A DNA stretch of 64,000 bases from CAZAQV01 sp964487255 (GTDB lineage: Bacteria > Myxococcota_A > Polyangia > Polyangiales > CAZAQV01). Position numbers and translations under genes: made by a program. Position 1 is the stretch's first letter, and each line of letters starts with the position of its first letter. The stretch lies in NCBI GenBank assembly GCA_964487255.1, contig CAZAQV010000008.1, positions 62,001 to 126,000 of the forward strand. The letters are read 5' to 3'. Under the pieces are notes generated by a model. The model made no database searches and was not told the origin of the DNA. It saw nothing but the letters and a program-made list of their open reading frames with translations. Shown in pieces: positions 28,001 through 37,100 of this stretch.

Positions 28001-30656
28001 AGCCTGTCAGAATCCCAAGAAGGAGATCGGTGACTTCGCGCTGCTGTCCGAAGCAGAGCGGCAAGCCATCCTCGAACAGCAACCGCCCAAGGTTGAGTTC
28101 GACCGAAAAGGACACACTGCCAAGAGGTTTCTTGAGGTTGCGAAGCGTAACCCGGAGGCGGTTGCCCTGACGGCGGGCGATGAGGTTTGGACATATCGAC
28201 AGCTGGCCCGGCGTTCCAAACAGCTTGCGAACGTTCTTATCGAGCGCGGCGTCGGTCCTGGCTCGATCGTTGCCGTCTGTTTGCCGCGTGACCCCGACCT
28301 TGTCGCTTCGCTGCTCGCGATATGGTTGGCGGGTGGGGCGTACGTGCCGGTCGATCCAAATTTCCCGCCGGAGCGGATCGACATTATTCTCGAAGATGCG
28401 GACCCCACGATTCTGCTAACAACCGAGGGGCTTGGCCAGCGGCTCAGATCAACAGCGCAGACCTTACTGCTCGACCGTGAGGCCGAAGCCATCGCGTCGG
28501 CGTCGGCTCGCAAGCCCAAGAACCGAACAACCGGGGACGATCTCGCCTATATTATCTTCACATCCGGTTCGACCGGACGGCCCAAGGGCGTGCAAATCCA
28601 TCACCGGGGCTTCACGAACTTTCTCGATGGTATGCGCGCAGAGCCCGGATTTAGTGCTGAAGATTGCGTGATGGGGATCAGCACGATTTCCTTTGATATC
28701 GCAGGGCTCGAGTTGTTCTTGCCGCTTACCACCGGGGGAAGCGTTGATTTGGTGCCGCACGAAGTGGTGCTTGAACCTCGGGCGTTGGCCAAGCGTATCG
28801 ATCAGGTTGGTGCAACTGTACTGCAAGCTACTCCCGCTTCCTATCGGATGCTGATCGATTCTGGGTGGAAGGGTAACTCCAGGCTTCGCATGCTCTGTGG
28901 TGCCGAACCTTTGCGGCGACCGATGGCCGACGAACTTCTGGCGCGAGGCGCGGAGCTTTGGAACCTGTACGGCCCAACGGAAACGACGGTGTGGACCACA
29001 ATTAGTCGTGTGCATTCGGATCGCGAGATCGACATTGGTCAAGCGATCCAGAACACGACGACCTACGTCGTCGATGCGCGAGGACAGCTTCAGCCGCCTG
29101 GCGTCGCAGGCGAACTGTGGATCGGAGGCGAGGGCGTTGGCTTTGGCTATAAGGACAAAGAGGAGCTGACAGCCGAGAAGTTTGTGCCTGACCCATTTTC
29201 CGATGCGCCAGGCGCGACCGCATACCGAACGGGTGATTTGGTCCGCATGGACAGATCCGGCGTACTTCACTTCATTGGTCGGCTGGACTATCAGGTCAAA
29301 GTTCGCGGCTTTCGCATCGAGCTTGGTGAGATCGAGTCTGTTCTGGTGAACCAAGAGGGAGTGGCGCAAGCAGTCGTTTTGGCGCGGCCTGACATACACG
29401 GCGAAAACGAACTTGTTGCGTACCTTGTCGGTGATGGCGCGCTGCCTTCGATAGCCGAGATTCGCGCGCGCTTGGTGGAGATCCTTCCTGGTTATATGGT
29501 TCCCGCACATTTCGTCGAATTGGACGTCTTTCCTCTCACGCCCACTGGAAAAATCGACCGCAAGTCGCTTCCAGATCCAAGAGAGGTTGGCGCGCCAAGT
29601 TTGGATACGAGTGACACGCTTGCTGCGGAGCAGACGCCGCGCTCGCCAGCGGAGGAGATCTTGCAGCAGATCTGGCAAGAGGTCTTAGGAATCCGCAAGC
29701 CGGGTATTCATGAAAATTACTACGAACTCGGTGGAAATTCCTTGGGTGCGGTGCGGATTGTCGACGCGGCACACTCAGCAGGCATTGAGATATCGCCTTT
29801 GCAGTTCTTTCAGACTCCTACCATCGCTGGTCTTGCAGAGGCCTCATCGACGAGAACGCTGGAGGGCGTCGACTCGAGCCTCGTCGTGCTGCGTGAGGCA
29901 CTCGACGAAAACAGCGAGCCACCTTTGTTTCTGGTCCATTCTGCTCCAGGTGACGTTGTCGGTTACGCGCAGCTCTTGCGGTCGCTGGAACCAGGGCGCG
30001 CAGTCTATGGCTTTCAGTCGCCGGGCCTCAAAGATCCGACACTCGTCAGTCGTAGTATTCGGGACATGGCTTCTCATTATGTCCAAGTGATGAAGGCGGT
30101 GCTTCCGAAAGGTCCTTATCACCTTGCGGGTTGGTGTTTTGGAGGAAATGTTGCGCTGGAGATGGCGCAAATTCTGAGACAGAACGGTGATCATCTGGGT
30201 GTTGTCGCATTGCTTGAGGCGTTTCCACGCATCGACCAGGATGCTCGTTCCATTGGGCGTCGTGCTCTACTTACGGCACGCATGGGAACCGAGGGGGTTC
30301 GACTGCTGCGTCAAAGTATCGAGGCCAAGCTTCGAAACCGTACGGTGGTCGAGCAAGAAGCTGAGGACGTGTACGACCTGTCCCTCGAAAGCGGGCCGTT
30401 CAAGCATCGTCGAGCCGTGTATGACGCCAACATACGAGCCATGCGCGCGCATCGCACAAGTCCGTTCGATGGTCGGGTCTTGCTGATCAAGTCGACCCAC
30501 TCGCGAGGTGGCATTCGCGATCCGGACTACGGATGGCGGCGGTTTGTTTCCGACTTGCGTGTCCACGAAGTGTCGGCCAAACACGAAGAGTTGCTTGCTC
30601 CTCCTTATGCGACCGACCTCGCTGCGACCTTGGCACAAGCGCTTGCTGGCGACTGA
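25074..30656 (+). CDS. hybrid PKS-NRPS: AT-ACP-C-A-PCP-TE with cysteine thioesterase
   Basis: A 1,860-residue multidomain protein. It starts at the KS-AT linker (NQLLLLSAQDAEGL), then AT (FPGQGAQ, GHSLGE near 179, HAFHS near 277, the malonyl-CoA motif), ACP (GFDSLA, Ser about 495), condensation (HHIVYDG near 694), adenylation (FTSGSTGRPKG near 1163, NLYGPTETT near 1297, YRTGDL, GKIDRK), PCP (GGNSLG, Ser about 1556) and thioesterase. In the TE the nucleophile elbow is GWCFGG with Cys 1688, the acid position is Glu 1715 (LLEAFP) and the base is His 1837, instead of Ser-Asp-His. With the preceding KS it would add one malonyl unit, keep the ketone, couple one amino acid and release. The A-domain substrate could not be read reliably. 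Confidence 0.95.
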   Translation: MNRNQLLLLSAQDAEGLGRRAEQVAQYIEEHGASLVDVASSLERGRAALKHRGALLVRAVTDPAQALRERAPADFATGVAKPGTPRLAWLFPGQGAQFRGMARELYEQQPVFRENFDRCASVLDARLDLSLAELIFADGVSDDEPLTQTQYTQPALFVVEVCLARTLAHFGVQPDVLIGHSLGELAAACFSGVFELEAGLVLAHERGRLMQSMPSGSMLAIKAPLDSVQPLLDGDMDLAAVNAPSMVVISGPHEVMDRLEARVAEASLDCRRLRTSHAFHSAMMDPVVEAFKSLVIEAQPRPPRVPIISSLTAEPLRDDEATSPEYWARQLRHAVNYAGAAATLLASGDCALVEVGPGTTLLSATAQQRSQPRPRASIDTLGHPKQARSASEALLLSLGRLWIAGVDVDWSRVYEGASDRLLRLPRYRFANERYWVSPPEGESDSPRLLLPGQEREDDGTLTIADHVAALVSARMGEELPEVDRVRTFVELGFDSLALTQLGGRIRERFGIRVGHRVLFESANTPARLADYLQEEGAKIQSASDSRTRALTEPTSERTEQQASYDLTPGQREIWVQSRASDAASQSYVQCRRISIRGEIDPQVMTRAFEFVSSRHPSLRARFATDGATQDDRGAEPQFVFRDLQELDDTERQRFLDDLVQSEGGRVFDLRRGPLLFGFLVRMNEEHFELCINAHHIVYDGRTSALFVSELSRAYTDLEQGKAPQLEPATDFRWYVGRLAAEDREPDLAFWKERFDTLPELLELPVDRPRTSTRSFSGATRYVRLPMQLLPKVYTLAEQQQTSAFTILLAAYQTLLARLTAQSDVVVAVPFQSPGVEEVASLAGHTVNLLPVRTLVEAEMSFEQHLRTVHDTLLSARDHSSITFSELLAELPVKREAGRMPLVETMFNVSRKLDQIPFGSSRGTLEYVDKHAIQYDLFLNVVPRGDDLLLVCDYISANYDGETIERWLHYYLRIVEQACQNPKKEIGDFALLSEAERQAILEQQPPKVEFDRKGHTAKRFLEVAKRNPEAVALTAGDEVWTYRQLARRSKQLANVLIERGVGPGSIVAVCLPRDPDLVASLLAIWLAGGAYVPVDPNFPPERIDIILEDADPTILLTTEGLGQRLRSTAQTLLLDREAEAIASASARKPKNRTTGDDLAYIIFTSGSTGRPKGVQIHHRGFTNFLDGMRAEPGFSAEDCVMGISTISFDIAGLELFLPLTTGGSVDLVPHEVVLEPRALAKRIDQVGATVLQATPASYRMLIDSGWKGNSRLRMLCGAEPLRRPMADELLARGAELWNLYGPTETTVWTTISRVHSDREIDIGQAIQNTTTYVVDARGQLQPPGVAGELWIGGEGVGFGYKDKEELTAEKFVPDPFSDAPGATAYRTGDLVRMDRSGVLHFIGRLDYQVKVRGFRIELGEIESVLVNQEGVAQAVVLARPDIHGENELVAYLVGDGALPSIAEIRARLVEILPGYMVPAHFVELDVFPLTPTGKIDRKSLPDPREVGAPSLDTSDTLAAEQTPRSPAEEILQQIWQEVLGIRKPGIHENYYELGGNSLGAVRIVDAAHSAGIEISPLQFFQTPTIAGLAEASSTRTLEGVDSSLVVLREALDENSEPPLFLVHSAPGDVVGYAQLLRSLEPGRAVYGFQSPGLKDPTLVSRSIRDMASHYVQVMKAVLPKGPYHLAGWCFGGNVALEMAQILRQNGDHLGVVALLEAFPRIDQDARSIGRRALLTARMGTEGVRLLRQSIEAKLRNRTVVEQEAEDVYDLSLESGPFKHRRAVYDANIRAMRAHRTSPFDGRVLLIKSTHSRGGIRDPDYGWRRFVSDLRVHEVSAKHEELLAPPYATDLAATLAQALAGD

Positions 30657-30705
30657 AGTCAGTTTGGGGGTGCCCAATCCGAGCCGGATCCAATAAACTC
30701 GGCGC

Positions 30706-32391
30706 GTGAACAAACTCAGCATTGTCGTGATTGTTGCGAGCGCCCTTTACGCGTGCGGGAACGAAACCGACGGGAGCGTCGGTGGGGGAGATGCCGGCAT
30801 GGATTCTTCGAAGCTCGATGCGACCGTGGACGCCACGCCCGACGCGACACCGGACGCGATGCCCGATGCCATGCTCGGACGTTTCGGTGTTGGCGGTAAC
30901 GTGCAAGGGCTCAACGGCGCGCTAGAGCTTGCTTTCACAGATGGCGTGAGCGAAGTTCCGCAAATTATCTCGTTCAGTGAAGATGGTTCGTTCACCGTAC
31001 CTGACGTCCGCGATGGAACCCAGTTTTTACTGAGTGTTTTTTCGAACTCCGGTGTGCAGACGTGCCAGGTCGAGAACGGCGAAGGCACGGTCTCTGGTGC
31101 AGATGTCGTCGACATCGTCGTGCGCTGTGCGGACCTCGTGTTCTTCAGAGCGTACGATCCGACGAATGGCACCGAACTGTGGGTTACCGATGGAACCGAA
31201 GCAGGCACAAGACTGGTGGAAGATATCTACGTCGGACTCGGGGAGTCCTATCCGGAAGATTTCGTCAACGTAAAGGGCTGGGTCTATTTTTCTGCGAATA
31301 GCGAGGCGGAAGGCCGCGAGCTCTTTCGCACGGACGGAAGCGAGGTGTTTGTTGTTCCGGGAATCGTTGACGGACCTGACGGATCCTTTCCGGAGTTTAT
31401 GACAGACCTGGGCGGACGACTCATCTTCACCGCTGACGATGGCACCAACGGTCGGGAGCTTTGGGTTCTGGACGACAACGGCGTGGCTCAAATGGTTGTT
31501 CCGGGCGGGATCGCCTCGGGCGAGAGCAGCGGCTTGTTCGGGTTGGGACCGCAGATTGGCAACAAGGTCTTTTTCGTTGGAGCGAGCGACGCCGAAGGCC
31601 AGGAGCTTTGGGTGAGCGACGGAACTGAAGCGGGTACGCAGCTTGTCAAAGACATCCATCCGGGCATCGATGGGTCATCGCCGTACGGTTTGGTGGCCTC
31701 GGGCTCGTTGCTCTACTTCATTGCCTTCGACGGCGAGACCAACCGACCCTTCGTAAGCGATGGAACGAGTGCGGGTACGACAATTCTAGCGCAAGGCGGA
31801 ACGGGGCCACTCGAGACGTATGCTCCCGTCGCTGTGCGTGGTGGCGTTGTGTTCTTGGATAACCTCGGCACGACGCGCAAGTTTTGGTTCAGTGATGGCA
31901 CGCCCAACGCCGCGAGCGAAATTGGCATGGTGGACCTGCTTGGATTTGGCGGTGCATCGAGTGCGCTTGGACGGGCGTTTTTTGTGCTGGGCACGGCTGC
32001 CGAGGGCTACGAGTACTGGGTCACGGATGGCACCATGGCTGCAACAGGACTGCTGCTCGACATTTATCCAGAGACCGGGAGTGCTTTTCCGACACCGGTC
32101 GCCGAGATACCCGCAGGGCTGTTGTTTAGCGCTGACGACGGTACCGTCGGAAGTGAGCTCTGGCTAACGGACGGCACTGCCGCCGGCACGAAGCGGGTGC
32201 TCGATATTCACACCGGCGCGCCACATTCTGACCCGCGGCCGCTCGGAACACGCCCTGAGGGGCACGTGTTTTATGCGACGGACGCTGAACACGGCCGCGA
32301 ACCGTGGATTTCCGATGGCACGCCGGGCGGCACACGACTGCTTCGCGACATCGTTCCAGGTGTCGATGGTAGCGACCTCGAGTTTGACTAG
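30706..32391 (+). CDS. ELWxxDGT-repeat lipoprotein
   Basis: A 561-residue secreted lipoprotein. A signal ending ALYACG is followed by an Asp/Ala/Thr/Pro stalk (about residues 25-55), then at least six repeats centred on ELWVTDGT-like cores (ELWVTDGTEAGT, ELFRTDGS, ELWVLDDNG, ELWVSDGTEAGT, YWVTDGTMA, ELWLTDGTAAGT). Such repeats usually build a beta-propeller. GTG at 30706 is the start. It lies 49 bases after the PKS-NRPS gene and 12 before the hotdog gene, so it may be co-transcribed with the biosynthetic enzymes, though a catalytic role is not indicated. Confidence 0.9.
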   Translation: MNKLSIVVIVASALYACGNETDGSVGGGDAGMDSSKLDATVDATPDATPDAMPDAMLGRFGVGGNVQGLNGALELAFTDGVSEVPQIISFSEDGSFTVPDVRDGTQFLLSVFSNSGVQTCQVENGEGTVSGADVVDIVVRCADLVFFRAYDPTNGTELWVTDGTEAGTRLVEDIYVGLGESYPEDFVNVKGWVYFSANSEAEGRELFRTDGSEVFVVPGIVDGPDGSFPEFMTDLGGRLIFTADDGTNGRELWVLDDNGVAQMVVPGGIASGESSGLFGLGPQIGNKVFFVGASDAEGQELWVSDGTEAGTQLVKDIHPGIDGSSPYGLVASGSLLYFIAFDGETNRPFVSDGTSAGTTILAQGGTGPLETYAPVAVRGGVVFLDNLGTTRKFWFSDGTPNAASEIGMVDLLGFGGASSALGRAFFVLGTAAEGYEYWVTDGTMAATGLLLDIYPETGSAFPTPVAEIPAGLLFSADDGTVGSELWLTDGTAAGTKRVLDIHTGAPHSDPRPLGTRPEGHVFYATDAEHGREPWISDGTPGGTRLLRDIVPGVDGSDLEFD

Positions 32392-32403
32392 CGAGTTAGC
32401 GCG

Positions 32404-32856
32404 TTGAAGTTTACGCCCAGGCGTCTTCGGTGGCTGTTCAATCTCTACCCGCCGTATGCGGCAGCTGGAATACACGTTGAGCATATTGGAGAGCACTTCG
32501 AGTCGATACGCGTGCGCATGAAGTTGCGACCCTACAACCGAAACTATGTCGGCACACATTTCGGTGGGAACCTGTATTCGATGGTGGACCCGCACATCAT
32601 GCTCTTGCTGATGAACCAGCTCGGACCGGACTACGTGGTCTGGGATCAGGCTGCCACGATTCGTTTTCTGAAGCCGGGCCGCGGAACCGTACGTGCCGAA
32701 TTTCACTTGGCTGAGAAGGAGGTTGCGCAAATCGTCGAGCAAGCGAAGTCCGGCGCGGCGATACGTCCGGAATGGGACATTGAGATCAAAGATCAAGTCG
32801 GAGACGTCGTCGCCGAGGTGCACAAGGTCCTCTACGTACGCAAAAAGGCTCCTTGA
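32404..32856 (+). CDS. DUF4442 hotdog thioesterase-like protein
   Basis: A 150-residue single hotdog domain matching the DUF4442 family. NYVGTHFGGNLYSMVDPHIM near residues 48-67 is the central helix region, and VWDQAATIRFLKPGRG near residues 79-94 follows. The family resembles acyl-CoA/acyl-carrier thioesterases, but catalysis has rarely been shown. Start is TTG 32404, 12 bases after the ELWxxDGT gene. Its position beside a PKS-NRPS line makes an acyl-thioester editing or supply role conceivable; this is inference from location only. Confidence 0.82.
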   Translation: MKFTPRRLRWLFNLYPPYAAAGIHVEHIGEHFESIRVRMKLRPYNRNYVGTHFGGNLYSMVDPHIMLLLMNQLGPDYVVWDQAATIRFLKPGRGTVRAEFHLAEKEVAQIVEQAKSGAAIRPEWDIEIKDQVGDVVAEVHKVLYVRKKAP

Positions 32857-33026
32857 CGAGCCCTTGCATTAACCCTACCCACCGAACCCGTGCTCTTTCG
32901 GATCTGAACCATTCTCATGGCAGAAGGGTTCTGGCGAACGAAGTGGCGACACGTATCCCGGTGCGCTGGGGTGCATCGGCCCGATTCGCTTCGAGTCCTA
33001 AGTGGTTTCATCAAGTATTTCACGAC

Positions 33027-34118
33027 ATGGAGCACGCTTCAGTGCTTGGCATGCGCGTTGCTTTTCACGTCGCCGTGGAGCGTGCGCTCATTCTGCTGAC
33101 GATCGCCATGCTGACCGGTGCCTGGGCTGGGCTTGGGCAAGGGTTCGCAACCGAGATCGTGGGCTCCAGCAATCAGCAAAGCGAGTATGTCAGGCGGTCC
33201 CATTCCATCGGCGTAGGTTCTCATTCATTGGCTGCAGGGGCTGGCAGCATATCGCGGCAGCTAAGTCGGATCGGTGGGATGTTGGCGCACGCGGCGGGTA
33301 AAAATGGAGCGGCTTCAGCATCTATGGAACTCGCACAGCGCGTGTTTCGCGACAGAGGTCTCCCCGACCTCCGAAGGATCCTCGACGAAGCGAACACCAC
33401 GGACCGTCAAACCGTAGTCGCCTTACAGAGTTTTTATGCGCACGCCGAAGAGATGGATGCTCTGGGCTACATCCCGGATGACCTGCGTTCACGCCTTAAG
33501 GGAGTCGTGCGCCCTGAGAAGTCTAGCTCGCGATCGCGAAGTTATGCGAGTCGCAAAGCTGACGCGCCGCCACCACGCTCGTATTCAACTCCTCGTCCGG
33601 ATGCGCGCCGAAGAGATTTCATCGCAGACTTTTGGGAGTTCATGTCCGAGAATCCGTCGACATGGTCCCCTAGCGAAGCGTTCGAGCGAGCCAAGAACAA
33701 TGTGCAGCGAGCCAACCAACGCATTCGTTTCAACACCGGTGACCCTCGCCGTTGGGTTGAGGTGGTTGACACAACAACCTATTCCGACACGGTGTTTATG
33801 GTCATGCCGGGCCTACCCCGGGTTCGCGTTTATCTCCCTAAATACGTTCCCAGACCTGTCACCGTGGCACGCACAGCCCTCAATGACGCGGAAATGGCGG
33901 TGGTCGAGAAACTCGTCGCGTTGCAACGGGAACGACTTTCCGGCACATATGTAGACGGCAAAGAACGTCGACTTTTTGAAGCCGGCGCGGATGTCGTCGT
34001 GGGTAGCCCAAGAGATCTAGCGAAGGTCCACTTTCGAAGGCATTTCGGGGTTGAGCGTGATGCGTTCGACAGCGATCTCGGCTATGCTCAAGTCCAACGA
34101 ATCATCATAGGCCGCTAG
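33027..34118 (+). CDS. hypothetical exported protein
   Basis: A 363-residue protein I do not recognise. A hydrophobic stretch (ALILLTIAMLTGAWAGLG, about residues 20-37) looks like a signal peptide or anchor. The middle is rich in Ser, Arg and Pro (about residues 165-200), and the C-terminal half looks globular (WVEVVDTTTYSDTVFMVMPG near residues 250-269). The start is uncertain because no ribosome binding site is clear; ATG 33027 or 33051 are candidates, and the frame is open back to 32853, overlapping the hotdog gene by four bases. It is convergent with the large reverse-strand synthetase, 28 bases away. Confidence 0.65.
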   Translation: MEHASVLGMRVAFHVAVERALILLTIAMLTGAWAGLGQGFATEIVGSSNQQSEYVRRSHSIGVGSHSLAAGAGSISRQLSRIGGMLAHAAGKNGAASASMELAQRVFRDRGLPDLRRILDEANTTDRQTVVALQSFYAHAEEMDALGYIPDDLRSRLKGVVRPEKSSSRSRSYASRKADAPPPRSYSTPRPDARRRDFIADFWEFMSENPSTWSPSEAFERAKNNVQRANQRIRFNTGDPRRWVEVVDTTTYSDTVFMVMPGLPRVRVYLPKYVPRPVTVARTALNDAEMAVVEKLVALQRERLSGTYVDGKERRLFEAGADVVVGSPRDLAKVHFRRHFGVERDAFDSDLGYAQVQRIIIGR

Positions 34119-34146
34119 TTTAGGGCGTGCGTGACGAATGTTTAAC

Positions 34147-37100
34147 TCACATGGGGGAGCTTTGCGAACCGACTTTTTGCTCGCCAAGAGATGGGCTGTC
34201 GATTTGGGCAGGGCGCAGTTCGTCTGCGATTGAACGAAGCACCTTTGCGATGGCCTCGTAGCTCTTTCCGAGCAACTCTTGGTGGGCTCCCGGCACTTCC
34301 ACGACTCGCAGGTTGCGAACGAAGCTCCCGAACCCGTAGTCGTGGGCTTGGAGCGCCCCCTTGGGTTGCTCGCTTGCGCGTACGAGGATCACCTCTCCGT
34401 CGTAGTGCGTGGTTCGGTGCGCCAGCAGTGCGGCGAGGTCACGTTCGTAGACGAACCTGCGGTTTTGAAAGGGCCCCTCGTCGGCATCCAACGCAAAGAC
34501 TTCGCGCGGGTCGAGCGTGGGATCCTGCTTGAAGATGCGTTGCGCCTTCCTGACGAGAAGCGGTATCGCGGAGGCGCCTTGCTGTTTGAGCACGTGTGCT
34601 TGGTAGAGAACGCGGTCGGCCTTCGAGCGCTGTGGGAACGTCTCAAGCAACACTACCGGGCCGACCACATGCCCCCTTTCTCTCAACCGGCGGGCCATCT
34701 CCAAAGCGACGTTGCCACCAAAACACCACCCGCAGAGGTTAAAGGGACCTGCAGGTTGTTTCTCGAGCATGACGCGAATGTAGTGTTCCGCCATGGCCGA
34801 GAGCGTTGGGTGCGCTCTGGACGGATCGGTTAGTCCCAGGGCCTGAAAGCCGTAACACGCGATCCCGCTGCCAAGGGCGGAGACGAGCGGTCCGTATTGC
34901 AGCAGGTCTCCAGGGAGGGAGTGCATGAAGTAGAACGTCGGACCCGTTGCTTCTCGAAGCGTCACCAAGCAAGGGTCGCTGTTCGCTTCGCCAGCGCGCG
35001 TGCCAACGACCGATGCAAGATCGCTCAGTCGCGTATTCTGAAAGAGAGCGGTGGGGCTCAGCGCAAGACCGCGAAGGTTCACCTGTTGCACCATGCGAAC
35101 CGCCTGCACGGACTGCCCGCCCAGTTCGAAAAAGTCTGCTGTCCGGGAAACGCGATCCACGCCTAAAATCTCCTTCCAGACGTTCATCAGCACTTCCTCA
35201 ACCGGTGTCTTCGGGTTGTAATCGTCGGCATTTTGTGCCGCGCCGGTCGTGGCGACGCTGGGCAGCGGTAGCTTTTTGCGATCCACCTTTCCGTTGGGCG
35301 TAAGGGGAAACGCGTCGAGTACCTGGAAGTAGGCCGGCACCATGTAGACGGGAAGCTTTTGCTTGAGTTCGGCGCGTAGCGCCTCGACATCGATTTGCTG
35401 TCCTGGCTCCGGCTTGAGATACGCGCAGAGCTGTTTGTCCGACTCTTCGAATACCGTGTGCACCACGGCTTCCGCGACCATCGCATCGGCGAGCAACGCC
35501 GTTTCAATCTCTCCGAGTTCGATGCGAAATCCGCGAATCTTGACCTGAAAGTCGACGCGCCCGAGGCACTCGAGGCGAAGTCCGTTCTCGCGTCTATGAA
35601 AACGCGCCAGGTCGCCCGAGCGGTACACGCGCTGGTTGATCTCCGTCTTGCCAACGTCAACATACTTGCTTTCCGTTAACTCCGGCCGGTTCAGATAGCC
35701 TGGCCCGAGACCGACGCCCGAAATGCAGAGCTCACCGATGGCGCCTAAAGGTACGACGCGGCCGCGTGGGTCCAAAAGATGCATTGCCATGTTGTCGATC
35801 GGACGACCGACGAAGACAGCCTCGTCTACGATCTCGACCGTGTTACCCACCTTCTTGGACAAGAGGCCTACCGTGGACCAAACCGTTGTCTCCGTCGGTC
35901 CATAGACATTGTAGAGCTGCGTGCATCGAGTCGACAGTTCATCTCGCAACTCTCGAGAGATGGCTTCCCCACCGCAAAGAAAGCGCGTTTCCGAGAACTC
36001 AAGGCCTGCTTCCAGCAGCATCCGGTAGGTTGCTGGTGTGGCCTGGAACATCGTGACCTCCTCGGACATGACGAGCGCCGCAAGTCGCTTTGGGTCGATG
36101 CGTAGCGTTTCGTCCGCGAGATAGGTCGCAGCGCCAACCATGAGCGGAAGCAGAAGTTCCACCCCTGTGATGTCGAAGGCGACCGTTGCGATAGCGATGA
36201 TGACGTCCTTTTCCGTCATGCCGGGATTGCGCTGCATGGCGCGAAGAAAGTTCGTAAAACCACGATGCGTGATTTCAACGCCCTTGGGCCGACCTGTCGA
36301 ACCCGATGTGTAGATGACGTAGGCCAGACTCTGTGAATCAAATGCAACGTCCTCGCCGGGCTCCTGACCTTGGTCGTAGTCCAAGGTATCGACGGCGACG
36401 GTTGTCAGCTTTGCGAGTTCGTGGGCGCCGGCAAGACTGCGGGTAAGCGACGCGAACTGCGTTTCGAGCAACAAACCGGCCGGGCTGGCGTCCGAAAGGA
36501 TAACGCGCAAGCGCTCTTCGGGCTGGGATGGGTCGAGCGGCAAATAGGCGGCGCCGGATTTGAGAATCCCAAGGATGGCGGGTACCAAGTGAAGGGAGCG
36601 ACTGACGCAGAGGCCGACGAGAGAGCCTGCGCCAATGCCTTGGCTTCGTAGCTCGGCGCAGATGGTGTTCGAGCGCTGTTCGATGTCGCGATAGGACAAG
36701 GAAAAGTCTTGCCCCTTAATACCGATGCGGTCCGGGGTTAGGCGCGCTTGCTCGCGAATCAGGTGCTGAACCCCGCGCGTTTCGTCCAATTCTCGTTGGG
36801 TCGCGTTGAAGGCTTCCATCGCGAGTCGCTGCGCATCCGGGACCACCGGCACGTATGCGACAGGGCTTCGAAGCACTTCCTCAGCAGAAGCCTCGCTTGA
36901 GCCATGAGCAAAAGATCTCAAGATGGTTGCGTACTCTTCGGCGCGATCGCGCATTGTGGACTCAGTAAAGAGATCGGCGTTGTAGGTGCATTCTACTCCG
37001 AAGCGCTCGCCTCGAATAAAGACATGAAAGGTGAACTCGAAAATCTCGGCAGCACGAGGATGATTGGAAAACTGGCACTCGCGACCGCCCCCGATATCAA

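Noticed and set aside
28464..29678. Long antisense open frame (404 codons) opposite the adenylation domain
   Set aside because: It is a shadow of the NRPS gene in a GC-rich codon context; the translation has no domain-like segments and an Arg/Leu/His bias.
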